A stretch of 64,000 bases of DNA. Source: Trema orientale (lineage: Eukaryota; Streptophyta; Magnoliopsida; Rosales; Cannabaceae). The notes beneath the pieces are model-generated. The model did no database searches and was not told where the DNA came from. It worked only from the letters and a program-made list of their open reading frames with translations. The DNA is taken from positions 356,969 to 420,968 of the forward strand of contig JXTC01000283.1 in NCBI GenBank assembly GCA_002914845.1, read 5' to 3'. The first letter of the stretch is position 1. Every line of letters begins with the position of its first letter. Made by a program: the position numbers and the translations under genes. Below, piece after piece: positions 1 through 12,079 of the stretch.

Positions 1-1121
1 TAGTTATATAACTAAATAGTGTAATCTCACTTTTAAAAAGGATGTGACTGAAATGAATGTCACCTCATGTGATGTAAAATATTGATATTCTTAGCATTAC
101 TAATTGATACGTAAATATGCTATAAATTAATAAATATCTCTTATCTCTCTTATATTACTTGTATAAGTATGTATTACTTGTATAAGTATGTATGTAATAT
201 TAAATATTTTTAAGAAAATTAAAAATATATTTATTTCATATTTGCAACCTAACTAATGTAAAAGGCCTCAACGCATCTTTAGAACTATTAAAATATTCAA
301 CTTTGTCCTCAAAATATTAAAATCGTTATTAAGCAAAATAAATGAAGAATGGCAAGTACTGGTTGAAAAAATAGACAAGTATTTTGGATAAAATGACAAG
401 TACTATTTTCTATCTATTAGTATTTACCTAATAGAATAATTAATTAGTGATTGGATGGAAAATTATGTTTAGTCTGTGAAATTCAAGGAGCAAATATAAA
501 AATAACCCACCGTATAGAGATTGTACTAAGTTAGCACGTTCTCTAGCACGCTAGGAAACATTTTATATTGACAAATAAGCTAAATAAATTATGATTAGTT
601 ATACTAATAATCTCCTAATTATATTTGTATCATTTTACTGCTTGAATTTTTAACTTATATAGTGGACTTACTCTAAATATGTAATTTTTATAACAATATT
701 CTATTTTTCACCAACTGTAAGTATTTAAACATAAATCAATTGCGTACAATGCGAATGATTAGATAATATTTATTTTATAAGTCAGAATCTATTTTTTTGT
801 TATAGTTATCAAATTGTGTACTTTGTATAAGACTAATTTCAATTAAAAAAAAAAAAAGGTTAACAATTTGTGATAAAATGATCATTGCTGCAATAATTGC
901 ATAACTCAAGATAGTTTATTATGCTAATTGAAAATCCATATTCTTATTTTCGGTCACTGTTACTAAATTGTATATTTTGCACATGATTCAATTCTATTAA
1001 AAATTTAAAAGTTCTATAAAAAAACGGCCATTATTGCATAATTTTTTAATCAGAGTAGCCTTATTATGTAAGTTGAAAATTTAAAACAAAAACAGTATAA
1101 TTTGAGAACTATTAATATAAT
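1..1121. other. intergenic, AT-rich, no gene seen
   Basis: No open frame of useful length or coding composition appears on either strand. The stretch is AT-rich with short poly-A runs and no repeat I could pair with another part of the window. It ends at the target-site copy of the MITE that begins at 1122. Confidence 0.6.
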
Positions 1122-1293
1122 GGGCGCGTCTACAGTAGAGGTGCCCCTACGTAGGGCCCTGTCTATTCACCGTTGGATGGGAATCTGTATATAAATAGAT
1201 TCTCCACAGATTCCCGTTATTCCCCACAGATTCTCATCCAACGATAATTAAAACATGACCCTACGTAGGGAGGCCCCTACCGTAGCCATCCCC
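1122..1293. mobile_element. MULE-type MITE, 172 bp, with exact 10-bp target-site duplication
   Basis: The element is flanked by identical 10-bp copies TTAATATAAT at 1112-1121 and 1294-1303, the length expected of Mutator-like insertions (8-11 bp). The ends are inverted repeats: GGGCGCGTCTAC at the left pairs with GGGGATGGCTAC on the reverse strand at the right, and the pairing continues through CCTACGTAGGG and CGTTGGATG words, so nearly all of the element folds back on itself. It carries no coding sequence. The perfect target site suggests a fairly recent insertion. Family assignment rests on target-site length and end structure only. Confidence 0.8.
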
Positions 1294-1303
1294 TTAATAT
1301 AAT

Positions 1304-2740
1304 TAACCCAATAATTTAATAAATAGAACTCCAGAAAGTTTTACTGGCATTACTTTCAGAACTGAGACCTTCCAAGACGAGATGAGATTAAAAATATCGC
1401 ATCTCTTATTAGTTAGGAGCCAGTTTAATCACGTGCAAGCGACATGGATTGGAATTAGATTTGCTTTTTCTACAATTAACCATCTCTTTGACTTACCAAA
1501 GCTACACATTTTATATAAACTGGTTTAAGATTTGTCACACCATTTGATTTTGACCATTCTTGTGTCCAAATGTACAAACAAGTTTACAATGTCATATAAA
1601 ATATTAAAAACCAGTTAACAACTAACACATGAAAGATATATATATTATTTAACAAAGTGGAGAGTAACATACAAAACTATGAATTAACGTTTGGGATAGG
1701 GAGACTCTGAGAATGAATTGGCGCCAGTGAGCACAACTCAGTATTATTAAAAGAGGAAAGGCCGTCTTGATACCGTTGGAACGGCAACCGTCGAGGATGA
1801 GTAAGTACTATCCTTACAAGTACTAGGAGACAAATTTCATGTACTTGTTTCACTAAAAATAAATAAATAAATTACCCTCGAATAAATAAATAGAATAGAA
1901 CCCACCAAAATCACTAAAATCACTTTTAAATTGTTATCAGTGTTCATACTATTAGGACACCACTAGTAATAAGTTGTAATTTGGTTAGAGGTGTATGATT
2001 ATTTAAGATCATTAATTGGCCTGAGTTCTATTATGCAACACAACTGCCGTATAGCACTGCTCTGTCTGTCTCTAATTTGCACTACCCACAACAATAAGCA
2101 CTAAACAAAATAAATAGAATACACACTAGAAGCCTACCAACACCGCCTTGTGCACCTAATATTTACACTAATGGCACGTAACACACGTTTATTTCGTCGC
2201 AATCGTAATTAGAATAACTAAAAAGGGAAATAAATGAAATAAAATAGAAGGGTATGCGAATCATTATTTGTATTGTGTTGTTTACTTAAAACTAATAGGA
2301 AATGAAATCATATTTATTAGAATATTATTCATTTGTTTACTTAACCCAGAAAAAGTTATGGAAATGCGTTATATTTACTAAATTGTCTTTTAAATGTATG
2401 TATATTTTAAAGTAGATAGATTTTTTTAGGTAAAATTATATTTACAATTTAATAATTAAAAAAGAGAAAATGAGTGTTTAATGGGTAATCACATTCCTTA
2501 GAATATTAGTGGAGAAAACAGTCTCATTCTTTTCTCCTAAATTTGTGTGGTCTCCACACATTTCCCTATTTCCCATATTTTAGTAAACATTTAAATGAGA
2601 ATCATTACCTCATATATTATTCCTATTACTCTTTAGTAAATATATCATAAATGATGTGTTTGAATTGAATTTTGAATGCCCTAAATCAAATAATTTTTAT
2701 TTATAGTATAGTCTCAATTTAAAATTATATATGATATAAA
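1304..2740. other. intergenic, no gene seen
   Basis: No coding frame is supported. A CACGTG box sits at 1430-1435 in a slightly less AT-rich patch (about 1330-1500). A GC-richer island near 1690-1800 is not resolved into any known element. The rest is AT-rich single-copy-looking DNA. Confidence 0.5.
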
Positions 2741-3107
2741 GGGTGAATCGCAAAAAAAATATCTTAAGATTTGAGTATTTTACAATTTAAATCTTAAAGT
2801 TTGTACTCTGCAAAATAATTACCTGAGATTAAGAATTTCTGAAAATTAATACATTGAGTTGACTTTTTGAATAACTTGAACTCATAAAAGATAATAATAT
2901 CCTCAAAATTAAGGAAAATAATTGGGACTAATGTAGTTTTAATAGAGTATATTATTATTTTTTCGTTACTAAAATTGGTCAAAATGTCAGTTCAGAGTAT
3001 TAATTTTCAAAAATTCTTAATCTCAATATATTATTTTATGGATTTCAAACTTTAGAGTTTCAATTACAGAATACTCAAACTTCATGGTATTTTTTTACAA
3101 TTCATCC
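2741..3107. mobile_element. MULE-type foldback MITE, 367 bp (copy 1 of a family also at 34174)
   Basis: Identical 10-bp target copies ATGATATAAA lie at 2731-2740 and 3108-3117. The ends are inverted (GGGTGAATCG against GGATGAATTG on the reverse strand) and the arms remain complementary over more than 100 bp, with an AAATATC(T/A)TGAAG(T) core. A second copy of almost the same length, in the same orientation, is at 34174-34542. There is no coding capacity. The open frame at 2794-2982 lies inside this element and is not a gene. Confidence 0.85.
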
Positions 3108-3117
3108 ATGATATAAA

Positions 3118-4680
3118 ATCACAATAAGCTATTTTATAGAAGTCATATTGTTACATCAATTAGCGTAAAAATTTTATGCACAAGTAGAATGTCTTTATCA
3201 TTATTAATAGATATGTTTTACTTTGTTATACCAGAATGAACTTTATGTTAATTAGGCATTTTGGGTATGGAATGCTTTCTTCATTACTTAGAAAGAGCCC
3301 TGAAAATCAAATGGCTTAGAAACATTTATTGAAGAATTGCCTCAATAGAGAAAATTTGACTGAAAGCATAGTTGGTTGGAATGTTTTATGGAAATTGGGG
3401 TTAGCAGTGATTGAGTGGTTTATATGAGGCTAAGGACTAAAGAGGTGGTTCATAGAAATGAGGCCACGTTCATTAGTTAAGTACCATCCACATTTTTCAG
3501 TAGTTCTGGTTTTATCCCATACTTTGATTCTAGGTGGGGCAGTGCATGTGGAGAATAGAGTGCAATGCAACCACACCCAAGACCAAACCGAGTGTGCTTG
3601 TCTTTATCCATATTAGCCCCATTCTTTGTAGTACCACAAAAGGGGGGGGAAGTTAATGCTGCATAGTCCTATCATTCTTAAACACTAGGGCCTTAATTGT
3701 TTGATTGTCACTTTGTGATTGTGACTGACCATAACCTTGAGTCTACCACTCTCTACGTTAAAATTTAAAGAGGCATGCTAGACTGACACTTGCAAAATTT
3801 AAATCTAAATTTAGTGTGAAGAATTATAAGTACTCTATCCAAGTTCAATAATTTTGAGCCGTTTGATTCACCATACTTTTAATACGATTGGCCAGAGTAT
3901 AATGACGTTTGAATATGTGCATTATCGGTATGTTTATATGTTCTTCTCTTTTTTAATGAAAGAAAACGGCGGATGAGATTCCGATGACAGGTCACTTTCT
4001 AGAGCCACTACCATTTGATTGGGCTCTTAAGGGCGACGATCCTCCCTTAGTAAGATAAAACTTTATAGTAAAATATCTTGCTACTTCGAATACCTTTTTG
4101 GAAGTATGTGTTCTCTAAATGAAAAGGCTCCCAATGTATTATATTTTTTTTCCATTTATTTTGAAATATTGATTTAGATTTAGAAATTAGAGATAGCAAT
4201 TTGTTTATCAAATTTTGGATGCGAACTTGTACATCAACTGATAAATGTCATGATAGCAAATTAATCTGAGCCTACCCACATATCTTCTACTTAGATCAAA
4301 AAGTTGTTACATTGTTTGCTACATATGTGTGTGTATATATATATATATATATATTTGGTATGGTCCCTTAACATTCTTTCATTACTAAATTGCGAATCAA
4401 GGCCAGGCAATCCATTTGACACCTTAGATTGATCACCTACTTTCTAATTCTACCGGTGATGATAATTATACTTGCAATTTCACATGACAGATTTTCCCTT
4501 CTTTTAATAAATTTGTACACTATTTGACTGTGGTATAATACATATCATAAATCACTATTTGACTTGCAGACATGGACATGTACATTATTCTTTTTGTTAT
4601 AATAGCATAAATGTCCTTTGGAAGATGATGATGATGCTAAAATCATTCAAAAGAGCCACCTTTTTTTTTTTTTTTGGGTT
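3118..4680. other. intergenic, no gene seen
   Basis: A mixed-composition stretch. 3240-3780 is less AT-rich than its surroundings but has stops in every frame and no recognisable protein similarity. A (TG)n(TA)n microsatellite lies at about 4327-4353. No feature is otherwise supported. Confidence 0.5.
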
Positions 4681-5760
4681 TTCTTTACTGAATAAAAAGG
4701 TTACAGGGATAAAGAATAAAGGATAGGGTACCCAAATAGCCTTAGAAAATCAATATAACTTTATGAATTTGTCACGAAGTATCTCAATTAACAAACATAT
4801 TAAACATATTAATCTCTCTCAGAGATCGACTTTACAAAAGCAATAACACACAACTAAAATACGAGTTGAGAAAATTTAGGTAAAATGAAAAAGACAAGGC
4901 ACAAAAGATTTAACAAGGTTCATCTAATTTAGGCTACGTCCATGGATAAGGTTGTGAAGAATTTTACTATAAAAAGAAGATTACAACTTATTTCTCTCTA
5001 AATACAAGGAGAGAACAAATGAACCTTTCTCTCTCTTAAAATAGGAGAAAACACTCTCTCTAAACAAGTTAGAAAAAAACAAGTGGGACACTAAGAGGAA
5101 TTCCTAGGCTTGAATTCTCTCTTAGAAAGAAAGAGGATTTGGAATGAGATGCAAAACAAGTGATGAAGCCTCCCGTATTTATAGAATTTGAGAGGTGGTA
5201 TAAACAAGTGAGAACATCATATTTTTACTATTGCTATTACGGCTGATTTTTTTACTATTGTTATTACGGCTGACCTTTTTATTGTTGCTATTATGACTAA
5301 CCTTTTCATTGTTGCTATTATGACTAACTTTTTTACTGTTGCTATTGCAGCTGATTGGTGAGCATTTTTTTCTCTTCCTATAATGTGGACAACAACTTCA
5401 ACAATATAGTTGGTGATGCCATAATTATTGATTTGTTCAACATCATATATATGTTCAACAAAGAAAAAAAAGAAATCAAATTTTATTAAGTTCAACATTT
5501 CTCTTGGATACATATAGACAGCTTGATACTAAATGTCCAAAACACACGTGTCCAAAAATTTGAAGATATGTACAAAATAAGATTTCATGCAAGACCAATA
5601 TCTAATAAGAGTTAGATATTCCATACAAAAGCTTGTTCTCATTGTCAGCATACTTGTTATGTGGAATAAGGAACATCTAGTACTCATTGTAATGGCTGCT
5701 TCTCATTGTCTCTCTTCATTATAGGCGGTCTTATAAAAAGTCGGATTTTGGCAATATTAA
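4681..5760. repeat. unclassified interspersed repeat with a short tandem array inside
   Basis: The stretch has even, moderately repetitive composition (CTCTCTC-rich 4980-5140) and a phrase near 4919-4945 (AAGGTTCATCTAATTTAGGCT) resembling one that recurs in many eudicot genomes. I could not find inverted or direct terminal repeats or target-site copies, so the class is unknown. It holds the tandem array at 5222-5357. Confidence 0.25.
5222..5357. repeat. degenerate tandem array, about five units of 27-28 bp
   Basis: Five successive units follow the pattern TTTTTACTATTGCTATTACG-GCTGA, drifting to TTTTTATTGTTGCTATTATGACTAAC. The minus-strand open frame over this array (5217-5513) reads as a repeat of VVIIATMKRL-like units, which is what an in-frame tandem array gives, so I do not call a gene. 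Confidence 0.75.
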
Positions 5761-6984
5761 TTACTGTTAAATGGCTTTAAGCAAAACATTTTAATTAATT
5801 ATTTATTTTATTAATAGAGAAAAACAGTGCTGGATAGCCGTAAAGAATCTTCATATTTTTTCGAAGTCGCCAAAGATTCGAAATGCCACAACTTCGAGAG
5901 CCTTGTATTTGCATTTGAGTGTGAGGGGCATCAAAGAGTGTGATTCGAATAGTTTATTTTGAGAAGATCTGCATTTGTCTTTTTATTTTTGTTTATTTAC
6001 ATAGATTTCTGCTATACCATGGCTACTGTTAATTACGACCCCACAAATATATATATATATTATTATTAAAGGAATATCCAAATAAGACATTAAAAAAAAA
6101 AAAGTAAAGTTGGCAGCTTGGTCGAGTTGGTATACTATATAGATAGAATGACCCTTTGGATAATTTGTAAACAAAGCGGTTAATGTCTTTTAATTTATGT
6201 AAAATTATACCTCAATATTTCAAATTTCTTCAAATTTTTACATTTTATGTATAAATTGGGTGATTTATATTAACAATTTTAAGTTATTTTCAATGAATTT
6301 ATTGTGTTAATCAACAAATAAGGTATCATCAATTTAGATTCAATATTTTATGAGAAATTTGTTGGTCAATTTATATGCCAAAAATACAAATTTGTAAAGA
6401 TGTGGAATGTAGATGTATACTTTTGCACAAGCTAGCAGAAAAATTATATTTCATGATATTTTTTACAGATTATCTAATATTATATTATNTCTGAAAAATT
6501 AAAAAATGCAAAAAAATTTCAAAAATCCTAGATTTATTTAGAAATATATCATTTTTAAAAACTTTATTTAAAAAATGATACTTGTTCTTCGAATTTGTTT
6601 CTTTTCATAGGTACTCGAGGGTTACTTAGTAAACAAACTCATTACGTCAAGTAAGCTGACCGGTTACCTTAAATACATTATCAATTTGTAAAAAGTGATG
6701 TTTTTCTAAATAAATCTGAGATTTTTTTTAAAAAAAAATTTAAATCTGATATTTTTTTATTTTTCTTTAAATTAACCGTATAAAATCAAATTTTCCCTTG
6801 TGATTTTTTTTCGAGTAGATCAAGGCCCACTCAAGGCTTGCAATCCTTATGATCAAGTCGTCAAATGGCCAAGGCTTTCTATTACGCATCATGCCACATA
6901 ACGAGAAAATATAAAAGGGTTTCTAACACTTTTACCCACAAAACAAAAAAAAAAAATTACAAAATACGGTGGGTAAACCTTTTT
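5761..6984. other. intergenic, no gene seen
   Basis: AT-rich with one N at 6489. The part at 6500-6740 shares the wording AAATATATCATTTTTAAAAA with the foldback family at 6985-7250, and may be a decayed relative. No gene is supported. Confidence 0.45.
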
Positions 6985-7250
6985 TTCCCCCCAATTCTCA
7001 TTCCTCATTTTTTAGAAAAATATTAACAAAAGTTTTTAGAAAAATATCATTTTAAAAAATAGCTACTAGTAACCAATGTTTGAAAACTGGTTACAAGTTA
7101 TCCATTATCAACTACAAATACCTTTGGTAATTAGTTCTAAAAACTGGTTATCGGTTACTAGTTATTATTTTAAAAAATAGTATTTTCTAAAAACTTCTTA
7201 AAAAGTGGTATTTTTCTAAACAATACGATACCGGATATGAAAAATGAGCC
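6985..7250. mobile_element. foldback MITE with AGTAACCAGTT core (relative at 60855)
   Basis: The outer arms carry TTTTTAGAAAAATATCATTTT on the left and its inverse on the right. Towards the centre the words CTAGTAACCA, ACTGGTTAC and GGTTACTAGTTA alternate in inverted orientation. A related element with the same outer arms and the same central words is at 60855-61300. No target-site duplication could be fixed, so the exact ends are uncertain. Confidence 0.55.
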
Positions 7251-7259
7251 CACATTATA

Positions 7260-7585
7260 TTTACAATTCTTTTGTAAAGGGCTTTTTAGCCAAATGGCCG
7301 AATTTTAGATCTAAGTTTACAAAATGACCATTTTTCAAACATGGTTAAAAAATGGCTGAATTTTGAAAATTATTTAAAGATTGATTGTTTCTCATATTTA
7401 GTATATCAAAATATATTGATTTATTTTTTGAAAATTGATTTACTTTATAAAAAGTAGATTAACTAAAAAACGACCATTTATTAAAATAAAATTATAAAAT
7501 GATCATTTATTAAATAGGTCTAAATAATGGCCATTTTTTAAATTTATATGAAAAAAAGTCATTTCTTATAAATATTATTTCTAAA
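7260..7585. repeat. AT-rich repeat with TGACCATTTTT / GGCCGAATTTT words
   Basis: Words such as AAATGACCATTTTT, AATGGCTGAATTTT and AATGATCATTTATT recur within this stretch. They resemble the ends of the repeat pair at 9012 and 59689. I read this as a decayed foldback element of the same broad group; the borders are approximate. Confidence 0.4.
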
Positions 7586-9011
7586 ATAGCCGTAGATGGC
7601 GTAAGTTTCTCAATATTATATATATATATATATATTAACAGGTGAGAGTTCAATTGTGATTTCGATATTTAGCTATTAATAGTCACAAAAATTAAGACCT
7701 TTGAATATTAATTAAATGGTTATAATTTAGTAGTTAATTAGGAAAAAAAATTGGATATTTATTACTTATTTTATTTATCAGTAGTTATCTTTATATAATT
7801 TAATTGATTCCTCAATCTGATGCCTCCCTTTTAACACTATTAAAGTTTTTCTTAACGGTGTTAACTTAAAAAAAAAAAAAAAAAAAAAACACTATTAACT
7901 AGTTTTATGCCCTAAAAAAATCCTTAGTGTGCTTAAAAGATTATGGCATTATAATCTGATTAAAAACATTCCTTGAATTATGATGGCATTATTATGTGTG
8001 AAGGAACAGAGTTTACTTTACATAGATCTATAAATTTTCCATGCATGACTTCTTTTTTCACTTTACTTTTTTTTCCATTTATTTCTTTTATAAAACAAGA
8101 ATTGTACTAAAATTATATATCCTAAAATAGAAATCAATAGGGAACAGATAAGCTGTAAAATACTTTATTTCCTTCTTTGTCTATTCGTTTATGTCATAGA
8201 ATTTGCAAGCTAGTTTTTTCTTTTCTTTTGCTCTTCTTAGTCAGTATTGGTGTTTTCTTTTTTCACGCATGTTTAATTTTATATAGCCTCTTTTCTATGA
8301 TATTTAAAATGTAATAGTTATCTAAAAAAAATGTAATGGTATATTAGACATATAGCTCCGTGATGGTTTTTTTTTTTTTTTTCGGAGCTAAACTCCCAAC
8401 ATAAGGAATATTTATATGTTCTTTACATTTATGTTTCTCACTTCCAAGTTGAATTTATTAGGTTGTTATATATTTTTGTTTTATTTTGTCTTTGATGGTT
8501 GAATTAGAGATATTAGAAAGTTGTTTTATTTTCTAAAATAGCTTCGTTTTGCTGCAATAGTTAGAGACATACAATGTTGTTTTTCATGTTACTCTGTCGT
8601 TTAATTGGGATGAGGTCTTCATTAATAAAAGCTTTACTTTTTAAACTCTTTTTCTATTGTTTTGAGCAAGATTTCTTGCTCTTTTCTGACTCACACCATT
8701 AATAGAAGCAATAAATTATTTGGCATTACTGAACAAAATTTCTCTTTAATTGATTAGTTATATAATCATTACTTCTTTCCTTTTCCTTTTCAGAACTAAT
8801 TATCTTTTTTTTTCTTAGCAATTAATTATTTGGTATTAATTGACAAAATTTCTCTATTGAAAAAAAAAAGTTAACAGAACCATTAACTTAAAAAAAATTG
8901 AAAGATGATTCCTTACCTAAAAATAAAAAATATATATATGTATGAGTAATGATTTTACAAAATCACTATTTGAGTATCCTCTAAAACATATACATATACA
9001 TACATTTAGAA
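7586..9011. other. intergenic, low-complexity AT-rich DNA
   Basis: Contains a TA microsatellite (about 7618-7635) and several poly-A or poly-T runs (about 7868-7890 and 8367-8382). No gene or paired repeat is visible. Confidence 0.5.
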
Positions 9012-9428
9012 GAAATGACTTTTTGTTTTTTTCCATCTCATTTTTAAAAAAAAAGGACACTTCTTTCACCTATTTAATAAATATCTATTTGCCTAATTTT
9101 ATTATTAATTTTTTGTAATATATCTGGTTTTTAGTAGATCAATTTTTTATATATAAATTTCTTTAGTATATTAGCATGTATCAATATATTAATTTTGTAA
9201 TCATGCGAGTATATGAATTTTTATATATCAGTATATCAATTTGACATCAATATATCATCATCAGTATACCGATATATAATTGTTTTTTTTTTCTCATAAA
9301 CTTGCAAATTGACATAAAAATTTTATATATTTAATTTTTTTTAAATAAAATAAACTTAGCCATTTTGTAATAAACTCGGCCACTTTTTAATAAGTGTTCG
9401 AAAACGATCAATTTCTTAAACTTGGATA
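9012..9428. repeat. dispersed repeat, copy 1 (partner at 59689-60128, same orientation)
   Basis: The order of landmarks matches the partner copy: AAATGACTTTTT start, a block of TATATCAATTT words, CTCATAAACTTGCAAATTGA, then TTCGGCC/TCGGCCA and a GATCAATTTCTTAAA end. Both are about 420-440 bp. The central block of ATATCAATTT words in alternating orientation suggests a foldback element. No coding capacity. Confidence 0.6.
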
Positions 9429-9462
9429 AGTATCCCCCCTCTCCCAAGGAAAAAAAAAAAGG

Positions 9463-9985
9463 CTTCAGCGGGGCTTAGGCTGACCAAGGAAACTACACTT
9501 CAAACTTTGATCAGAATGCGGATGAGAATAGAAAAGCCATCATTGGGGCAAACAATGCCATAGCTTCGGTTAGAGCACTCGGTGTCGAATGATCAAATCT
9601 AAACCCTAAACCCTCCATATATAATCCGTTAGTCTTGGTTTCGAAGTGAATGAAAGGTTATTATTAGCATCACGAGTCCACGAATGAGGCTATAACATAG
9701 TCAGTTTCATTAAGTTTTGCTATAAAAAGGGCGATAATGCTCTTTCACAAGGGCGCGTGCTGTGCCAAATCCCCCAGTTTTTCCTGCCAAGAGTACTCAT
9801 ATTCATAAGCAAGTCCCCTGAAAGAAGCGTGCCACATACCAGACAAGAGAGCTCCAGTCCGATTAAAAAGTGCCAAGCATGGCACAACGAGGTTTTGGCT
9901 GTTGGGCCATATCAGGCTTATGTTTTTATGAAATTTAGGCTCTGTACCCTATTTTTTGCCTTATATTTCACTAATACCTACTTCT
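9463..9985. other. nuclear insertion of mitochondrial DNA (NUMT)
   Basis: GC content rises abruptly here compared with the AT-rich DNA on both sides, and 9511-9576 is clearly the end of mitochondrial atp9. Neighbouring phrases (for example around 9660-9740 and 9800-9870) have the look of plant mitochondrial spacer, though I cannot align them. The left edge follows a poly-A run at about 9450-9462. The right edge is placed where composition returns to background. The open frame at 9757-9987 falls inside it and is not a gene. Confidence 0.6.
9511..9576 (-). pseudogene. atp9: mitochondrial atp9 3' end, nuclear copy
   Basis: Read on the minus strand the segment ends the ATP synthase F0 subunit c (subunit 9) protein: ALTEAMALFAPMMAFLF followed by four more residues and a TGA stop. 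The subunit's second membrane helix is known to end ALTEAIALFA-MMAFL, so the match is specific. The CCA codon giving the Pro before MM is the unedited mitochondrial form (plant mitochondria edit this site to Leu), which argues for transfer of DNA and not of edited RNA. Only about 21 codons remain. It cannot make a working subunit. Confidence 0.7.
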
Positions 9986-9999
9986 AATTTTAATAGCTC

Positions 10000-10780
10000 C
10001 CCCCCTTCCCTTTTAGGTATATATTTTATGTGTAAAATACGCATGGTATAAATTATAAATTGTAGACCGATTTTTAGATATAATTTTGTACATGAAAATG
10101 TGTAAAATACTTGTATACATTTCTCCAAAAATGGGTATGAATCTATTTTTTTTAAGGTATATATGTAAATATGTTTTTATATATATATATATATATAAAA
10201 GTATTTACATACTTCTCCTCATAATTTTAGGTACTATAGGTCGACACAACATGATATGGTATCGGACACAACTTTTGCACTACTCATAAAGCGAAAAAAA
10301 CACTAGGTAATTTAAAAAAGTTAATTTTACTTAACAATCTTAATGATTGCTTTTTAATTTGTAATATAAAAAATTAATAACACTGGTAGAATCAACCACT
10401 AAAAAAAATTTAGCACCAAATATCATACCTAAATTAATATCAAAACATTTTGTTTTCTTATTGGACTACATGCTAGTTGGCAATAATTTATATTAAGGGT
10501 TTTTGGCNCTACCCAATATAAAAACTAATATATTCAGTACATAAACTACAATTAGTATAAATAAATACATCAAATATAAAAATACATGTATTCAATCATT
10601 TAGCTATGGAAAAAATATAAATATATATTTGTTAAAACGAAGTACAAAGTAAAGGACACACACTTAATTTTTTATATTTTATTTTATTATGTCATACCAA
10701 GTACAACCCAAAACATAAGCGTGCTAATATGACCCATTTGACATCTTCAGGAGGCGGGAAAATGGACATTGTTATAGGCT
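10000..10780. repeat. AT-rich stretch with a partial relative of the 10795 repeat
   Basis: The part at 10010-10145 carries TATATTTTATGTGTAAAATAC, TATACATTTCTCC and similar words that also occur in the repeat pair at 10795 and 58104, so it may be a fragment of that family. One N is at 10508. No gene is supported. Confidence 0.4.
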
Positions 10781-10794
10781 TAAAATAGGGAAAA

Positions 10795-11134
10795 GTAGAT
10801 ATCCATTTTTTACTTTTATTTTACAAATATTTTTTTTAGAGAAATGTATATCATAAGCATTTTGTGCATGAAATATATACCATGGTATACATTTCATGAA
10901 TAAAATTTATACTTAAAAATCTGTATATATTTAGAAATGTACACCATACATACAAATTCACACTGTAAATATATATTACAAATAAAAATTTACATTTTAA
11001 ATATATACCATACATATTTTACACATAAAATATGTACTTAAAAATGAGTTATTTTTCAAACAAAACAAAGAAAATTGAGTATTTGTGAAATATAAGGCAC
11101 AAAAAACGTGTAGTGGGTGTAAATTTCTCCTCCA
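10795..11134. repeat. dispersed repeat, copy 1 (partner at 58104-58416, same orientation)
   Basis: Both copies start near a run of TATCCATTTTTTA-like sequence, pass through GTATACCATAAG and GGTATACATTTCA words, then AAAATGAGT, and end in GGCACAAAAAA-GTGTAGTGGGTGTAAATTT. Word order, spacing and orientation agree, so they are copies of one family, probably a foldback MITE with TATACATTTCA/GTATATTT arms. No coding capacity. Confidence 0.6.
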
Positions 11135-11857
11135 AATAACAGTGATTATGAAAGGGGCCTAACTCCTTTAGTTATGGACCATCCGGTTATGCTTAAGGCC
11201 CAAAGGTACCTTGTTCTTCTTGGGTGTGGGGCCTTCCTTCGAGTCTTCCACTTCAATCAAGGTTTTTATGCAAAATTACATCAAGTTAGTTCAACGAATT
11301 ATATTATTTGACACACAACTTTACTAAAAACTAAAATTCATGTCCGATTACCAAAAAAGAAAAAAAAAATACATGTCCTATTGAAGCAAAGAAGACTATA
11401 TATTCGGCATAGCTTGGGCTTTGCAACTATACCCAAGAACAATACTTTTCATTTGGACGTGTTAGTAAAACAAAAGTTGACAATTTCCTTTCAAAAACAA
11501 AAGTTGACATTTCAATAAGAAAACATTTTTTTGGGCTGAATAGCAAAATGTCCATTTTTCAGCCCAAAAGATGGTAGATGTCCAAGTCCTAAAACTTATA
11601 GCTATATATCCAACTTATTGATCCGTTGAAAAAATATATCAAAACTACCCCTCAGCCAACTAAGAAGTCTATCCTCTCTCATTCCAAAATTCCAACGAGA
11701 ACTTTCGCTTATCCTCATCAATTTTTCGTCATTTTCTCTCTTTCTTAATCAAGATGTGACGAAATTTCAGTTCAGATTTTATTTCTCCATGAAAATCATC
11801 TCTCCAAGAAATACATCCCTCTAGAAAATCCTCTCTCCAGAAAATCACGAAAGAGCC

Positions 11858-11890
11858 CTCTCTTCTTCTTCTTCTTCTTCTTCTTCTTCT

Positions 11891-11962
<72 letters not shown>
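11858..11962. repeat. (TTC)n(CT)n microsatellite in the leader of element A
   Basis: A run of TTC triplets (about 11858-11894) passes directly into a long CT dinucleotide run to about 11962. Frames over it on the minus strand (11729-12004 and 11796-11984) are Arg-Glu repeats produced by the microsatellite and are not genes. Pyrimidine tracts are common in plant 5' leaders, which fits its place ahead of a likely splice donor (GTACGATT at about 12080). Confidence 0.85.
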
Positions 11963-11965
<3 letters not shown>

Positions 11966-12079
11966 CCCTATATATATTTTGCATTTTCTTTTTTCTAGTG
12001 CCATGGTTCTTGTTTCTGGGTGTTTTCTTCTTCTCCGGTGGTGTCTTCGTATCCGATGTTGTGAAATATATCGATTGAG

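Noticed and set aside
1122-1293. MicroRNA precursor
   Set aside because: The foldback has transposon ends and target duplications; no known mature miRNA sequence recognised.
5217-5513. Minus-strand frame with repeating VIIATMKR units
   Set aside because: In-frame reading of a short tandem array. No start context, domain or conservation signal.
11729-12004. Arg-Glu repeat frame
   Set aside because: Produced by the (TTC)n(CT)n microsatellite.
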